Position numbers and translations under genes: made by a program. From RGIG4608 sp051867875 (lineage in GTDB: Bacteria > Bacillota > Clostridia > Oscillospirales > CAG-272): a stretch of 59,618 bases of DNA. The notes beneath the pieces were generated by a model. The model did no database searches. It saw only the letters and a program-made list of their open reading frames with translations, and was not told where the DNA came from. Positions within the stretch are counted from its first letter, which is position 1. Every line of letters starts with the position of its first letter. Shown in pieces: positions 43,698 through 52,192 of this stretch. The stretch is from the NCBI GenBank assembly GCA_051867875.1, contig JBJDZG010000016.1:1-59618 (forward strand), given 5' to 3'.

Positions 43698-44411
43698 ATG
43701 GAAAAAATAAGACTTCAAAAATATTTTACCGACTGTGGTGTGCTCTCACGCCGTGCCGCCGAGGAAGAGATAAAGGCGGGCAAGGTCAAGGTCAACGGTG
43801 CAGTTGCCGAGCTCGGCACAAAGATTGACCCCGAGCTTGATACGGTTGAATACAAGGGCAAAAAAATAACGCTCCCCAAGGGCCCAAAAAACGTCTACAT
43901 TCTGCTTAACAAGCCCTGCGGTGTTGTTACCAGCGCTAAGGACGAAAAAGGCAGGCTGTGCGTTACCGACCTCGTAAAAATAGGCACGAGAGTATACCCC
44001 GTGGGCAGACTTGACCTCAATTCTCAGGGGCTCATAATTATGACAAACGACGGCGAGCTGACAAACAAGCTCACCCACCCGCGCCACGAGATACCGAAAA
44101 TTTACGAGGTAGAGGTCGTAGGTAATATAACAGATGAGCAGCTGCGCGCGCTCAACGAATCAATGGCGATTGACGGATACGTTCTGCTCCCCGTCAAGAC
44201 CGTACTGCTCTCGCGCGGAGAGCGCACGTCAAAAATAAAGATGACGCTCTATGAGGGCAGAAACCGACAGATTCGCAAAATGTGCGACTCGGTTGGACTA
44301 AAAGTGGCAAAGCTCACAAGAGTTGCCATCGGCGACATAAAGCTCGGAAGCCTTGAGGGCGGAAAGTGGCGCTATCTTACCAAGGAAGAGATAAAAATAC
44401 TGAAAAAATAA
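43698..44411 (+). CDS. rluB: Ribosomal large-subunit pseudouridine synthase (RluB/RsuA family)
   Basis: Modifies uridine in rRNA. An N-terminal S4 RNA-binding domain (about 1-60; RLQKYFTDCGVLSRRAAEEEIKAGKVKVNG) is followed by the catalytic domain with GRLDLNSQGLIIMTNDGEL, whose aspartate is the nucleophile, and the C-terminal EGRNRQIRKMCDSVGL. Length 237 is normal. The S4 domain and RLDLNSQGL motif place it in the RsuA/RluB/E/F group; RluB is the usual member in this context. Confidence 0.9.
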   Translation: MEKIRLQKYFTDCGVLSRRAAEEEIKAGKVKVNGAVAELGTKIDPELDTVEYKGKKITLPKGPKNVYILLNKPCGVVTSAKDEKGRLCVTDLVKIGTRVYPVGRLDLNSQGLIIMTNDGELTNKLTHPRHEIPKIYEVEVVGNITDEQLRALNESMAIDGYVLLPVKTVLLSRGERTSKIKMTLYEGRNRQIRKMCDSVGLKVAKLTRVAIGDIKLGSLEGGKWRYLTKEEIKILKK

Positions 44412-44460
44412 AAGAGAGATTGAATTTGTCAACGCAAGATACTGAGGTTTTTCATCAGTT

Positions 44461-44497
44461 AAAAAGGTGTGGCACTTAAAAAAGTGCTACACCTTTT
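44461..44497. terminator. Terminator between rluB and the thioredoxin gene
   Basis: AAAAAGGTGT-GGCACTT with AAGTGCTACACCTTTTT, symmetrical with A/T flanks, so it can act on both strands for these convergent units. Confidence 0.85.
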
Positions 44498-44566
44498 TAT
44501 TATATTTGGAAAACTGTACGCACAGCTTCTCTGCTTGTTACGGTATGCAACATTTTGTCATCTTTT

Positions 44567-44950
44567 TCATTTTTGAAGTTCTGATTTTTGCAATAAAGCC
44601 ACGACTTCATTTTCTTTTAGTACCTTGCCCATAGCAACAACCTTTTCATTGACGACAAGGGCAGGCATACTCATAACGCCGTATTCCATTATTTTTTGCA
44701 TATCCGTAATGTATTCCACCTCTACGGAAAGTCCCATATCACTGACTGCCTGTTTAACATTTTCATACTGTTCGTGGCAAAATTTACATCCTGCGCCCAG
44801 CACCTTGATACAGCAAATCCCGTTCTCTGCTCCATAACAGCAATCATTCCCTATGTCTTCTGCTTCGCCTGTCGGACAATCACAACTGCAAATCGGGGCA
44901 GATATTTTCTTTTCTTCTTCTTTTTTCTTTCCGAAATTAAATAATGCCAT
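44567..44950 (-). CDS. Thioredoxin-like protein of the arsenic/metal module
   Basis: A 127-residue protein ending in a small thioredoxin domain of the MTH895 (redox-active disulfide 2) type: IKVLGAGCKFCHEQYENVKQAV with a CKFC active site, then the MEYGVMSMPALVVNEKVV strand with cis-proline. The N-terminal 45 residues are cysteine-rich (CSCDC and CC pairs), absent from minimal family members, and might bind a metal or metalloid. It lies 18 bases downstream of the permease, so the two are co-transcribed. It probably reduces the permease or its substrate. Confidence 0.82.
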   Translation of the reverse strand: MALFNFGKKKEEEKKISAPICSCDCPTGEAEDIGNDCCYGAENGICCIKVLGAGCKFCHEQYENVKQAVSDMGLSVEVEYITDMQKIMEYGVMSMPALVVNEKVVAMGKVLKENEVVALLQKSELQK

Positions 44951-44968
44951 AATGATAATCTCCTGAAA

Positions 44969-45982
44969 TTAAATAATTAAATATTGTATTGCGTTGAAGA
45001 AATATCCTACAACGATAATACCGACTGTGCATATTGCAATGAAAATGCCGAGTAGCTTTGGTTTAACCGCTTTTCGTAACATAATCATTGATGGAAGAGA
45101 AAGGGTAGTTACACCCATCATAAAGGATAAAACAACGCCCAGCAAAGCACCCTTTGAAAGCAAGGCTTCTGCAATCGGAACTGTACCGAAAATATCCGCG
45201 TACATCGGAACTCCTGCGATAGTCGCAAGCACAACACCAAACGGGTTATTGTTACCGAGAACTTTTACGATAAATTCCTCGGGAATCCAGTTATGAATAA
45301 TTGCTCCGATACCTACACCGACAAGGACATAAGGGGCAACCTTTTTGGCTGTTGCTACAACCTGTTCCCAAGCATATTTCATACGGTCTTTGAAGTACAG
45401 CTCTTCCTGCGGAACATCAGCGGAATGTCCGTTTCTGATAAATTCCTCCACTTGATTTTCAAGGTGAAGCTTTTCAATCAGCGTACCGCCTAAAACCGCA
45501 ATTACAAGACCGACTGCAACATATATAACCGCCACCTTCCAACCGAAAATACTCATAAGAAGAACAATACTGCCGAGGTCAACCATTGGCGAAGAAATCA
45601 AAAAGGAAAATGTAACGCCAAGCGGTAGTCCTGCACTTGTAAAACCGATAAACAACGGAATAGAGGAGCACGAACAGAACGGCGTTACTGTACCGAGTAA
45701 TGCGGCGATGATATTTGCCCCTATCCCGTGAAACCTGCCAAGTATCTTTTTCGTTCTCTCCGGCGGAAAGTAACTTTGAATATACGAGATAATCAAAATC
45801 AAAACGCCGAGCAGTACCATAATTTTGATAGTGTCATAGATAAAGAACTGAACGCTGCCGCCAATCTTGCCTGTTGTATCTAATCCGCAGGCATTTAGAA
45901 TTGTGCTTATGAGGCGATTTAGCCAGTGCATGCCTAGGATTTCATTTTGAAAGAAATCCCACGCTGTTTTTATTGCTTCCAT
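44969..45982 (-). CDS. Permease of the DUF318/ArsP-like family
   Basis: A 337-residue membrane protein with about eight to ten helices. Family signatures: FHGIGANIIAALLGTVTPFCSCSSIPLFIGFTSAGLPLG (key motif TPFCSCSSIPLF, with the conserved cysteine pair) and a matching GVPMYADIFGTVPIAEALL in the second half. ArsP-type permeases export trivalent organoarsenicals; other members are uncharacterised. Downstream of arsR and upstream of a thioredoxin, the likely role is metalloid efflux. Confidence 0.85.
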   Translation of the reverse strand: MEAIKTAWDFFQNEILGMHWLNRLISTILNACGLDTTGKIGGSVQFFIYDTIKIMVLLGVLILIISYIQSYFPPERTKKILGRFHGIGANIIAALLGTVTPFCSCSSIPLFIGFTSAGLPLGVTFSFLISSPMVDLGSIVLLMSIFGWKVAVIYVAVGLVIAVLGGTLIEKLHLENQVEEFIRNGHSADVPQEELYFKDRMKYAWEQVVATAKKVAPYVLVGVGIGAIIHNWIPEEFIVKVLGNNNPFGVVLATIAGVPMYADIFGTVPIAEALLSKGALLGVVLSFMMGVTTLSLPSMIMLRKAVKPKLLGIFIAICTVGIIVVGYFFNAIQYLII

Positions 45983-45995
45983 ATAAAGCTCCTTT

Positions 45996-46017
45996 CATAT
46001 AGTTATATTGAAATATG
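45996..46017 (-). promoter_or_regulatory. Possible second ArsR-type site before the permease
   Basis: Dyad CATAT-N12-ATATG, 14 to 35 bases upstream of the permease start. It resembles the half-sites of the arsR operator but in inverted order, so the assignment is weak. Confidence 0.3.
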
Positions 46018-46070
46018 TCTATTTGACGTTATTTATACAAGCCGTGCGGAAAAGGAATCTGTAAAATTCC

Positions 46071-46379
46071 CTACTTTTCACAGCACGACTTTTTTTCACA
46101 CGTAGCATCGGGTTTTGTCAACTGCTCCAAATATTCTTTTGCCCTCTCTACACCTTTTTCCGAGATAGAATAGTACGTCCATTTTCCATCCTTTCGCCCG
46201 ACAACCACACCGGAATCACAAAGAATTTTCATGTGGTGCGACAGCGTGGGTTGCGTTACATTGATTTCCTCCAACAGCTTGCACGCACATTTTTCTCCTG
46301 AACGCAGCAGGTTTATAATTCTGATACGGTTTTCATCACAAAATGCTTTGAAGATTGCCGCATTTCTTCTTTCGTCCAT
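46071..46379 (-). CDS. ArsR/SmtB-family metalloregulator
   Basis: A 102-residue winged-helix repressor released from DNA by metal or metalloid. The recognition region is NVTQPTLSHHMKILCDSGVVVGRKDGKWTYYSI. The putative sensor site is ECACKLLEE, which matches the CxC-type arsenic site of ArsR. The C terminus adds a cysteine cluster (CEKKSCCEK). It precedes the permease and thioredoxin genes in the same direction with an 88-base gap. Confidence 0.9.
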   Translation of the reverse strand: MDERRNAAIFKAFCDENRIRIINLLRSGEKCACKLLEEINVTQPTLSHHMKILCDSGVVVGRKDGKWTYYSISEKGVERAKEYLEQLTKPDATCEKKSCCEK

Positions 46380-46408
46380 ACCTTAAAATCACCTTCCATC
46401 GATAATCG

Positions 46409-46447
46409 TCTATATGTTATTATATACGTCATATAGAAAAATGTCAA
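46409..46447 (-). promoter_or_regulatory. arsR promoter and overlapping operator
   Basis: Minus-strand TTGACA (46442-46447), 17 bases, TATAAT (46419-46424): a perfect consensus promoter. The inverted repeat TCTATATG-N13-CATATAGA (46409-46437) covers the -10 and most of the spacer, as in ArsR autorepression. The remaining stretch 46448-46616 is AT-rich and holds only a weak CAGCGT/ACGCTG stem. Confidence 0.75.
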
Positions 46448-46616
46448 TACATTTTTAGATTTTTTTAAAATTAAATAAAAAGCAGCGTAAAAAACATTTC
46501 TGCCTTCACACGCTGTCTTTAATTTTGCTTGCTATTTTCCAATATACGCAAATTGTATTTCAATAATTTTTCCAAATTGCTTCATTATATGGCATTAGCT
46601 TTGCAATTTCTCTTTT

Positions 46617-47441
46617 TTATAGGGGCTTTACGTACGCGACTCTGTCATTTCCGCCATAATCCTTTATTATCTCGCAGGAACAGCCGTTGTCCTTTGCGAT
46701 AGCCCTCAGGTCATCTGCCTGGTCGTAGCCAATCTCAAATAGGAAAAATCCGTCTTTTTTGAGAAATTTTGAATAACTCTCCACTATCTTGCGATAAAAT
46801 ATAAGACCGTCATCTCCGCCGTACAGAGCGGCGTAGGGCTCGTGCTTGACCTCGTCAGAGAGTGTTTCGATAACCTCGGGACGAACGTAGGGCGGATTTG
46901 ATAAAATCGCGTCAAATTTTTGCCCGGCGAGCATTTTATCTCCATCGCAAAGAACGTCAAAGAGCATCTTATGAACTCTGCCTGCGACGCCGTTAAGCTC
47001 GGCATTTTTCTTAGCAAGCGCAAGAGTTTTCGGGAATTTGTCAACCATTACGGCACTCGTATCGGCTCTCTCGCAAAGCGTGGACACGGCTATGCAGCCA
47101 CTTCCCGTGCAGAGGTCGAGAAAATGCGCGCCGCGCGGTAAAAGCTCAATAGCTTTTTCCACCAAAATCTCCGTATCCGACCTCGGAATAAGGCAGTTTT
47201 CGTCAACTACGTACGTCTGGCGGTAAAAATCCCACTTGCCGACGATATACTGAATCGGAATGCGGCTCTCGCGCTTTTCCAGCGCGCGCAAAAGCTCCTC
47301 GCTCTGAATCTCCTCATTACGGTTATTCAGTATATATGAAATTTTTTTGCCCGTGAAGTTTTCTATGAGTACCCTCGCCTCAAATTCTGCCGATTCGGGA
47401 CAAACCGACATAAGCCGCTCAACAATTTCGCTGTATTTCAT
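46617..47441 (-). CDS. prmC: Release factor glutamine methyltransferase
   Basis: Methylates the GGQ glutamine of release factors RF1 and RF2. The N-terminal helical domain (about 1-70) includes RIPIQYIVGKWDFYRQTYVV. The methyltransferase domain has the SAM site FLDLCTGSGCIAVS and the catalytic NPPYVRPE. Length 274 is typical. prfA, the usual neighbour, is not present here. Confidence 0.93.
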   Translation of the reverse strand: MKYSEIVERLMSVCPESAEFEARVLIENFTGKKISYILNNRNEEIQSEELLRALEKRESRIPIQYIVGKWDFYRQTYVVDENCLIPRSDTEILVEKAIELLPRGAHFLDLCTGSGCIAVSTLCERADTSAVMVDKFPKTLALAKKNAELNGVAGRVHKMLFDVLCDGDKMLAGQKFDAILSNPPYVRPEVIETLSDEVKHEPYAALYGGDDGLIFYRKIVESYSKFLKKDGFFLFEIGYDQADDLRAIAKDNGCSCEIIKDYGGNDRVAYVKPL

Positions 47442-47551
47442 ATTCCCCCGTCAATTCAACAAAAATTAATAAAAAATTATTTTATTTGTATTGATTTTTT
47501 CAAAAAATGTGCTATACTGTAAGTAGAAAAATTTATTTGGAGGTTACCATT

Positions 47552-47776
47552 ATGGAAAGAAGAACAAATTACGGTAAAATCATTGCAGTAACGATAGCAG
47601 TTGTTGCCGCATTTACAGCGATGGCACTCGTTGTTTACAAATTGTTTGTAAAGGACCTCGCAAAGTGTTATGCCCATGAAGATGATTGCGACGACCTCTT
47701 CCTTGAAGAAGAAGACCCCTGCGAGTGCGAGTGCATTCAGTGCGACACGCCTGCTCCCGCTACCGATGCTGAATAA
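47552..47776 (+). CDS. Small membrane protein with acidic cysteine-rich tail
   Basis: A 74-residue unrecognised protein. A basic N terminus (MERRTNYGK) is followed by one hydrophobic helix (about residues 10-30) and a highly acidic tail with a dense cysteine cluster (DDCDDLF, then CECECIQC) near residues 47-66. The spacing of cysteines could suit metal binding or disulfides outside the membrane. It has its own TTGGAGG ribosome site and terminator. A start 15 codons earlier is possible but lacks a ribosome site. Confidence 0.65.
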   Translation: MERRTNYGKIIAVTIAVVAAFTAMALVVYKLFVKDLAKCYAHEDDCDDLFLEEEDPCECECIQCDTPAPATDAE

Positions 47777-47780
47777 TTGC

Positions 47781-47808
47781 AAAGAGCCTCTTTTATGAGG
47801 CTCTTTTT
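47781..47808 (+). terminator. Terminator of the small Cys-tail membrane protein gene
   Basis: AAAGAGCCTC-TTTTAT-GAGGCTCTTT followed by TTC-rich sequence. Confidence 0.85.
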
Positions 47809-47864
47809 CAGTTTAACAAAATTCGACTTTCTCAGAGGTCTGTCAGTTTACCGAAACACTGCCT

Positions 47865-48845
47865 TTATTTATTAAGAAGCTTTTGGGCTCTTACGTCCGT
47901 TCCCATAAAGAACAAAACTTGATATTCCCCAAGCATTCTGCTCGTTATTCTGTCGGTATATTTCTTCTGTATCTCGTCTTTTGTGAGATTTGTGCTGATG
48001 ATAACGGGCTTTTTACGGCTCAGGCGGTCATTGATGAGATTGTAGAGAGTTGAAACCGAAAACTGATTTATCATCTCGGTTCCGAGGTCGTCGATAATGA
48101 GCAGATCGCACTCGAAATATCTCTCGATAAGCTCATCAGGCTCATTATTGTACGCTGACTTAAATCTCTGTATCTCAAAGGTCGAGAAAAGGTCGATAGC
48201 ACCCGTGTAGAACACGTCGTTTCCCTTTTCTATAATACGTCTTGCCACAGCACTCGAAAGATGAGTTTTTCCAAGTCCCGTGCCACCCATCATAAGAATG
48301 CTCGGCGACGACCTTCGGTCAAATTTTTCAGCGTATTTTTCAAGGAAATCGCGGTTATGGCACATTATTTCATAGTGTGATGGATTCTTCTTGTAGTAAT
48401 CGAGAGAGAAATTTTCAAAGCTCTGCTCTCTTATAAGCGAGGCAAAGCCCGAATTTTCAATACCTGCAAGCACGAGCGCTTCCTTCATGCAGGAGCACAT
48501 TTTGTTATCGACGAAGCCCGTATCCGAGCATTTTTCACAGTCATACTTTACGTCCGTGTAATCGCTCGGATAGCCGTTTGATACAAGTATCTCTGCACGC
48601 CTTGCCTGCAAGACCTCGTTCTTCGCTCTTATCTCCGATAAGCGCACTTTGTAGTCCTCGCCCGAATTGATGGACGCGGAAAAAATTTCAAGTCCCGTGA
48701 GTGAAAGCTCGCGGTCAAGCTTCACAAGCTCGGGAATGGCTTTATGTACCTCTCTCAGCTTTTCGTCGGCTCTCTCTCTTGCTATGAGATATTTGCCCGT
48801 GTACTCGTCGTATATTTTTTTATAGATAGAACTGTTATATCCCAT
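47865..48845 (-). CDS. dnaI: Helicase loader DnaI/DnaC-type AAA+ ATPase
   Basis: Loads the replicative helicase. The N-terminal region carries a zinc-binding motif (CEKCSDTGFVDNKMCSCM, residues about 100-117). The C-terminal AAA+ domain has Walker A MMGGTGLGKTHLS and Walker B LLIIDDLGTE, plus a sensor STNLTKDEIQ segment. The 326-residue length fits. It starts nine bases after the DnaD gene stop, so the pair is co-transcribed. Confidence 0.93.
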   Translation of the reverse strand: MGYNSSIYKKIYDEYTGKYLIARERADEKLREVHKAIPELVKLDRELSLTGLEIFSASINSGEDYKVRLSEIRAKNEVLQARRAEILVSNGYPSDYTDVKYDCEKCSDTGFVDNKMCSCMKEALVLAGIENSGFASLIREQSFENFSLDYYKKNPSHYEIMCHNRDFLEKYAEKFDRRSSPSILMMGGTGLGKTHLSSAVARRIIEKGNDVFYTGAIDLFSTFEIQRFKSAYNNEPDELIERYFECDLLIIDDLGTEMINQFSVSTLYNLINDRLSRKKPVIISTNLTKDEIQKKYTDRITSRMLGEYQVLFFMGTDVRAQKLLNK

Positions 48846-48854
48846 AATAACACC

Positions 48855-49877
48855 TTAAACCTTATCAGAATAGCTCCGCTTGAGTGCGGCGTTGAAGAAC
48901 TCGTCAACGTCAAAGCTCGAGCCCTCTTTTTCTTTTTCAAGCTCGCGCGCGGAAAGAAGCGCGTTGACGCCCTCAATATTTCTCACACCCTCCGCATACC
49001 ATTTTTCAAGTATTGCATTGGCATAGTGCATCGAGGGCTTCGTGGTGGAGTTTACCGTTATCTCGTAAGCCTTTTCAATGACGTCAAGGTCGAATTTGTA
49101 CGTAGTAATCCAAGTTTCAAGATGCTTTTTTTCCTTTGAAGTGAGCTTTCTCTCCGTTACACCGAATACGTTTTTTATCTTGTATTCGATGTCCTCCTTC
49201 TCGTCCCTTGCGTAGAGTGCGCGTTCGAGCACACCCGCTTCAAGATAGCCGTCGTCAAGACAGCTTATCGCAAGCTTTTCCACCGTTCTCATCGACTTTA
49301 TTTCGTGTCTTGCACAATAGTGCATCAAAACGAGAATATAATCGGGAGTGAGTGCGAGATAATCGAGAAGCGCCATGAGCACCTTAATATCGGACGCGAG
49401 GAACAGTTTTCCGAGAATGCGCTGGCACTCATCGATAAGGTCAAGGCAATTTTTATGCTTTTCTAAGAGCGAATTGAGTTCTGCACTCGTATATTGAGGC
49501 AGGTCGCTGACTTTGACACGGCGCGGAACACCGGACTGACTCTCCTCTTCGGCATCGGCAATTTCCGCCGCAGAGGCTTCCTGTGCAACCGCTGCTTCAT
49601 CTGTATCGGAAGTATAATCCTCCACAGAATCGACGTTCAAAATTCCCGTACCCCTCCAAAAGGCAACGGAGTTTTCCACGTCTTTTTTTTCTGCGTGCAA
49701 ATCCTCGGAAAGTTTGGATATGAAGTCGCCCTCTCTGTATTTGTCGGCACTCGCTGTAAAGAGAAGCACTTTAAGGTCAAATTTTTTCGCTTTGTCAAGA
49801 AAATGTACGACGGACGACGGAAGAACCGATACGCTCGTATCGAAGTTAAAACTTAACTGTAACTGTTCTTTTTTCAT
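48855..49877 (-). CDS. dnaD: DnaD-domain replication initiation protein
   Basis: Primosome protein of Firmicutes with two domains: an N-terminal DDBH1-like winged helix (about 15-85) and a C-terminal DDBH2 domain (about 235-300) with the diagnostic ETWITTYKFDLDVIEKAYEI and HYANAILEKWYAEGV. The middle contains an acidic Glu/Ala linker. Length 340 is closer to a DnaB/DnaD hybrid than to the 232-residue Bacillus DnaD. The gene is between rex and dnaI, a frequent Clostridia order. Confidence 0.85.
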   Translation of the reverse strand: MKKEQLQLSFNFDTSVSVLPSSVVHFLDKAKKFDLKVLLFTASADKYREGDFISKLSEDLHAEKKDVENSVAFWRGTGILNVDSVEDYTSDTDEAAVAQEASAAEIADAEEESQSGVPRRVKVSDLPQYTSAELNSLLEKHKNCLDLIDECQRILGKLFLASDIKVLMALLDYLALTPDYILVLMHYCARHEIKSMRTVEKLAISCLDDGYLEAGVLERALYARDEKEDIEYKIKNVFGVTERKLTSKEKKHLETWITTYKFDLDVIEKAYEITVNSTTKPSMHYANAILEKWYAEGVRNIEGVNALLSARELEKEKEGSSFDVDEFFNAALKRSYSDKV

Positions 49878-49879
49878 AA

Positions 49880-50575
49880 TTAATTATCGCTCTCGTCGTT
49901 GTATTTGCATGCAAGCCTGTAATTGAGAGTCATCAGCGAGTCGCCGAGGTGTACGTTCTCCACGACGAGTCTGTCGTCAAGACTGTCAAGCTCCTGACTC
50001 GTAAAATTCCAAATTCCGCTGATGCCTGCGTCTGCGGCTCTCTGTGCCATTTCAAGTGCGTAATCCTTGGGTAAGGTGAACACCGCCATATCCACAGGGT
50101 TTGATGAGCAAAACTTTTCAAAATCGTCAATATGAATTACGGGGATACCGTTTACAGTTTTGCCGACGAGATTCTCGTCCTTGTCAAAGATGGCAACGAT
50201 ATCTACTCCGCGTTTTTCAAACATAGGATTGTTTACGAGAGCGCGTCCGAGATTACCTGCGCCGATAACGACCGCCTGAAATCCCGCGCCGACGCCGAGA
50301 AGCTCGCAAATTCTCGCGTAGAGATAATTTACGTTGTAGCCGTAGCCCTGCTGACCGAATCCGCCGAAGCAGTTGAGGTCCTGGCGTATCTGCGATGCGG
50401 TAATATTCATTCTGCGGGAAAGCTCCGCGGAGCTTATCCTCGTTTTACCCTCACGAATGAGGATTCTGAGATATCTGAAATATCTCGGCAATCTCTTAAT
50501 TACCGCACTCGATACGTTTTCTTTTGAAACGGCGGTGTGTTCTTCTGTCGTATTCATCAAATCTTTATCTTTCAT
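49880..50575 (-). CDS. rex: Redox-sensing transcriptional repressor Rex
   Basis: Senses the NADH/NAD ratio and represses fermentation and respiration genes. An N-terminal winged helix (about 20-90; RISSAELSRRMNITASQIRQDLNCFGGFGQQGYGY) and a C-terminal Rossmann domain with VIGAGNLGRAL are both complete. The 231-residue length is slightly above the usual 210-215 because of an N-terminal extension. Two bases separate it from the DnaD gene downstream. Confidence 0.95.
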   Translation of the reverse strand: MKDKDLMNTTEEHTAVSKENVSSAVIKRLPRYFRYLRILIREGKTRISSAELSRRMNITASQIRQDLNCFGGFGQQGYGYNVNYLYARICELLGVGAGFQAVVIGAGNLGRALVNNPMFEKRGVDIVAIFDKDENLVGKTVNGIPVIHIDDFEKFCSSNPVDMAVFTLPKDYALEMAQRAADAGISGIWNFTSQELDSLDDRLVVENVHLGDSLMTLNYRLACKYNDESDN

Positions 50576-50616
50576 GTCAAATTCCTCAATTTATGTTATC
50601 AGTATTAATTTTCAGG

Positions 50617-50705
50617 TTTTACACAGCCAACCTGTCCGAAATAGACTTGTTTTATAGGGTTTTCCACAGTTTCCACAGAGTTTTCCACAGGCTTTGTGTG
50701 GAAAA
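50617..50705. promoter_or_regulatory. Cluster of DnaA-box-like sequences upstream of rex-dnaD-dnaI
   Basis: Matches to TTWTNCACA: TTTTACACA (50617-50625), TTTTCCACA (50660-50668), TTTTCCACA (50681-50689) and TGTGGAAAA on the other strand (50697-50705), with a near match GTTTCCACA (50669-50677). Five sites in 89 bases. Confidence 0.55.
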
Positions 50706-50729
50706 CTTTGTCGAAAAAGCGATATCAAA

Positions 50730-51743
50730 TTAATCAAGAGGCGAATACGCGCACGCGTTCAGATACGTGTCCGCCAAATTGCCTTTCTTAAATTCGTAAT
50801 AACCCGCGAGGGCTATCATAGCACCGTTATCACCGCAGAGTGAGCGGTCGGGCATGGCAAATTTTATTCCCTTTCTCTCACAAAGACGCGACAGAGACGC
50901 GCGTATATGGGAATTTGCCGCAACACCGCCCGAGAGAGCAAAAGAGGTAGCACCGCTATTTTCAAGCGCGCTTTCCACCTTTGAAGTTATCGCCTTCACG
51001 ATGCAGTCGGTATACGACGCGGAAACATCGGCAAAGCTTATCTCAACGCCCTTTTGCGTGCTGCTGTTTATATAGTTGAGCGCACTGGTTTTAAGTCCGC
51101 TGAACGAAAAATCAAGGTTATCTCCCGACAGAGCGGGCGAGGGAAATTTAATTGCCTTGGGGTCTCCCTCGTAGGCGAGCTTATCGAGCGCCGCTCCGCC
51201 CGGATACGGCATTCCCATAACTCTCGCTATCTTGTCAAAAGCCTCTCCGCACGCGTCATCACGCGTAGCTCCGAGCTCCTCAAATTCCGCGTAATCGTGA
51301 ACGAGATATATCGATGTATGACCGCCGCTTACGACGAGAGCCAAAAAGGGCGGTTTTAATTCGGTGTCGGCAAAATACGCCGATGCGACGTGTCCTTTAA
51401 TATGGTCTACGGGCACGAGCGGAATATTGTTTGCAAAAGCAAGACTTTTCGCAAAATTCACTCCGACGAGCAGTGCACCGATAAGTCCGGGGGACGACGT
51501 AACGGCAATGGCGCCGAGGTCTTTAAGTCCTATTCCCGCACCGTCGAGCGCCTCGTGAGTGATGCGCGAAACCGCCTCAATATGCGCCCTGCTTGCTATC
51601 TCGGGCACTACTCCGCCGTAAAGGCGGTGAATATCTATCTGCGACGCTACGATATTCGAGCGAATATACGGCACACCGTCAACTATTTCCACAACGGCAG
51701 CCGACGTTTCGTCGCAAGAGCTTTCCATTCCTAAAATGTACAT
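50730..51743 (-). CDS. tsaD: tRNA N6-adenosine threonylcarbamoyltransferase
   Basis: Transfers the threonylcarbamoyl group to A37 of ANN-decoding tRNAs. Motifs: ILGMESSCDETSAAVVE at the start, metal-binding histidines in VDHIKGHVASAY, the LALVVSGGHTSIYLV segment, and FALSGGVAANSHIRA near the C terminus. Length 337 is normal. tsaB and tsaE, which complete the pathway, are not found in the window; rimI lies just upstream. Confidence 0.96.
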   Translation of the reverse strand: MYILGMESSCDETSAAVVEIVDGVPYIRSNIVASQIDIHRLYGGVVPEIASRAHIEAVSRITHEALDGAGIGLKDLGAIAVTSSPGLIGALLVGVNFAKSLAFANNIPLVPVDHIKGHVASAYFADTELKPPFLALVVSGGHTSIYLVHDYAEFEELGATRDDACGEAFDKIARVMGMPYPGGAALDKLAYEGDPKAIKFPSPALSGDNLDFSFSGLKTSALNYINSSTQKGVEISFADVSASYTDCIVKAITSKVESALENSGATSFALSGGVAANSHIRASLSRLCERKGIKFAMPDRSLCGDNGAMIALAGYYEFKKGNLADTYLNACAYSPLD

Positions 51744-51749
51744 TTATTT

Positions 51750-52190
51750 CTACTCCAAGTTTTTAATCATTACCAAAGCGTCCTCTCTGGGTGCTCTGTA
51801 AAAGTCTTTTCTATTTCCCGAAACAGAGAAACCGAGATTTTCATAAAGCGAGACAGCACCTGCGTTTGACGCTCTGACTTCAAGGGACAAATACACTGTA
51901 CCGCGCCTTTGGCACTCGTCAATTACGGATTCAAGCACTCTTTTTGCATAGCCCTTTCCTCTGTGCTCTTTGTCCGTTGCAACGTTTATAATCTGCGCCT
52001 CGTCAAGAACTGCGGTTACGGTGCAATACGAGAGTAGCCTGTCCTCTGAAATTGCCACAACCGCAAAATTATCCTCGCCGACAAAAAGTTCAAGCGCGCT
52101 TTCGCTCCAAGGCTCGGCAAAGGTAGCTTCTTCAAGCGCGGAAATGGCGGCAAGGTGCTCCCTGCCTGCAAGTTTTATTTCAATTTCCAT
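51750..52190 (-). CDS. rimI: Ribosomal protein S18 alanine N-acetyltransferase-type GNAT
   Basis: A 146-residue GNAT acetyltransferase. The acetyl-CoA site KEHRGKGYAKRVLESVI and the C-terminal EVRASNAGAVSLYENLGF are typical of RimI. Position immediately upstream of tsaD is the classic Firmicutes arrangement. I start at the ATG at 52190; the upstream comEB stop is only three bases away. Confidence 0.88.
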   Translation of the reverse strand: MEIEIKLAGREHLAAISALEEATFAEPWSESALELFVGEDNFAVVAISEDRLLSYCTVTAVLDEAQIINVATDKEHRGKGYAKRVLESVIDECQRRGTVYLSLEVRASNAGAVSLYENLGFSVSGNRKDFYRAPREDALVMIKNLE

Positions 52191-52192
52191 TA

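Noticed and set aside
50617..50705. Chromosomal replication origin
   Set aside because: No dnaA or dnaN nearby and no obvious AT-rich unwinding element; the box cluster is reported as a finding instead.
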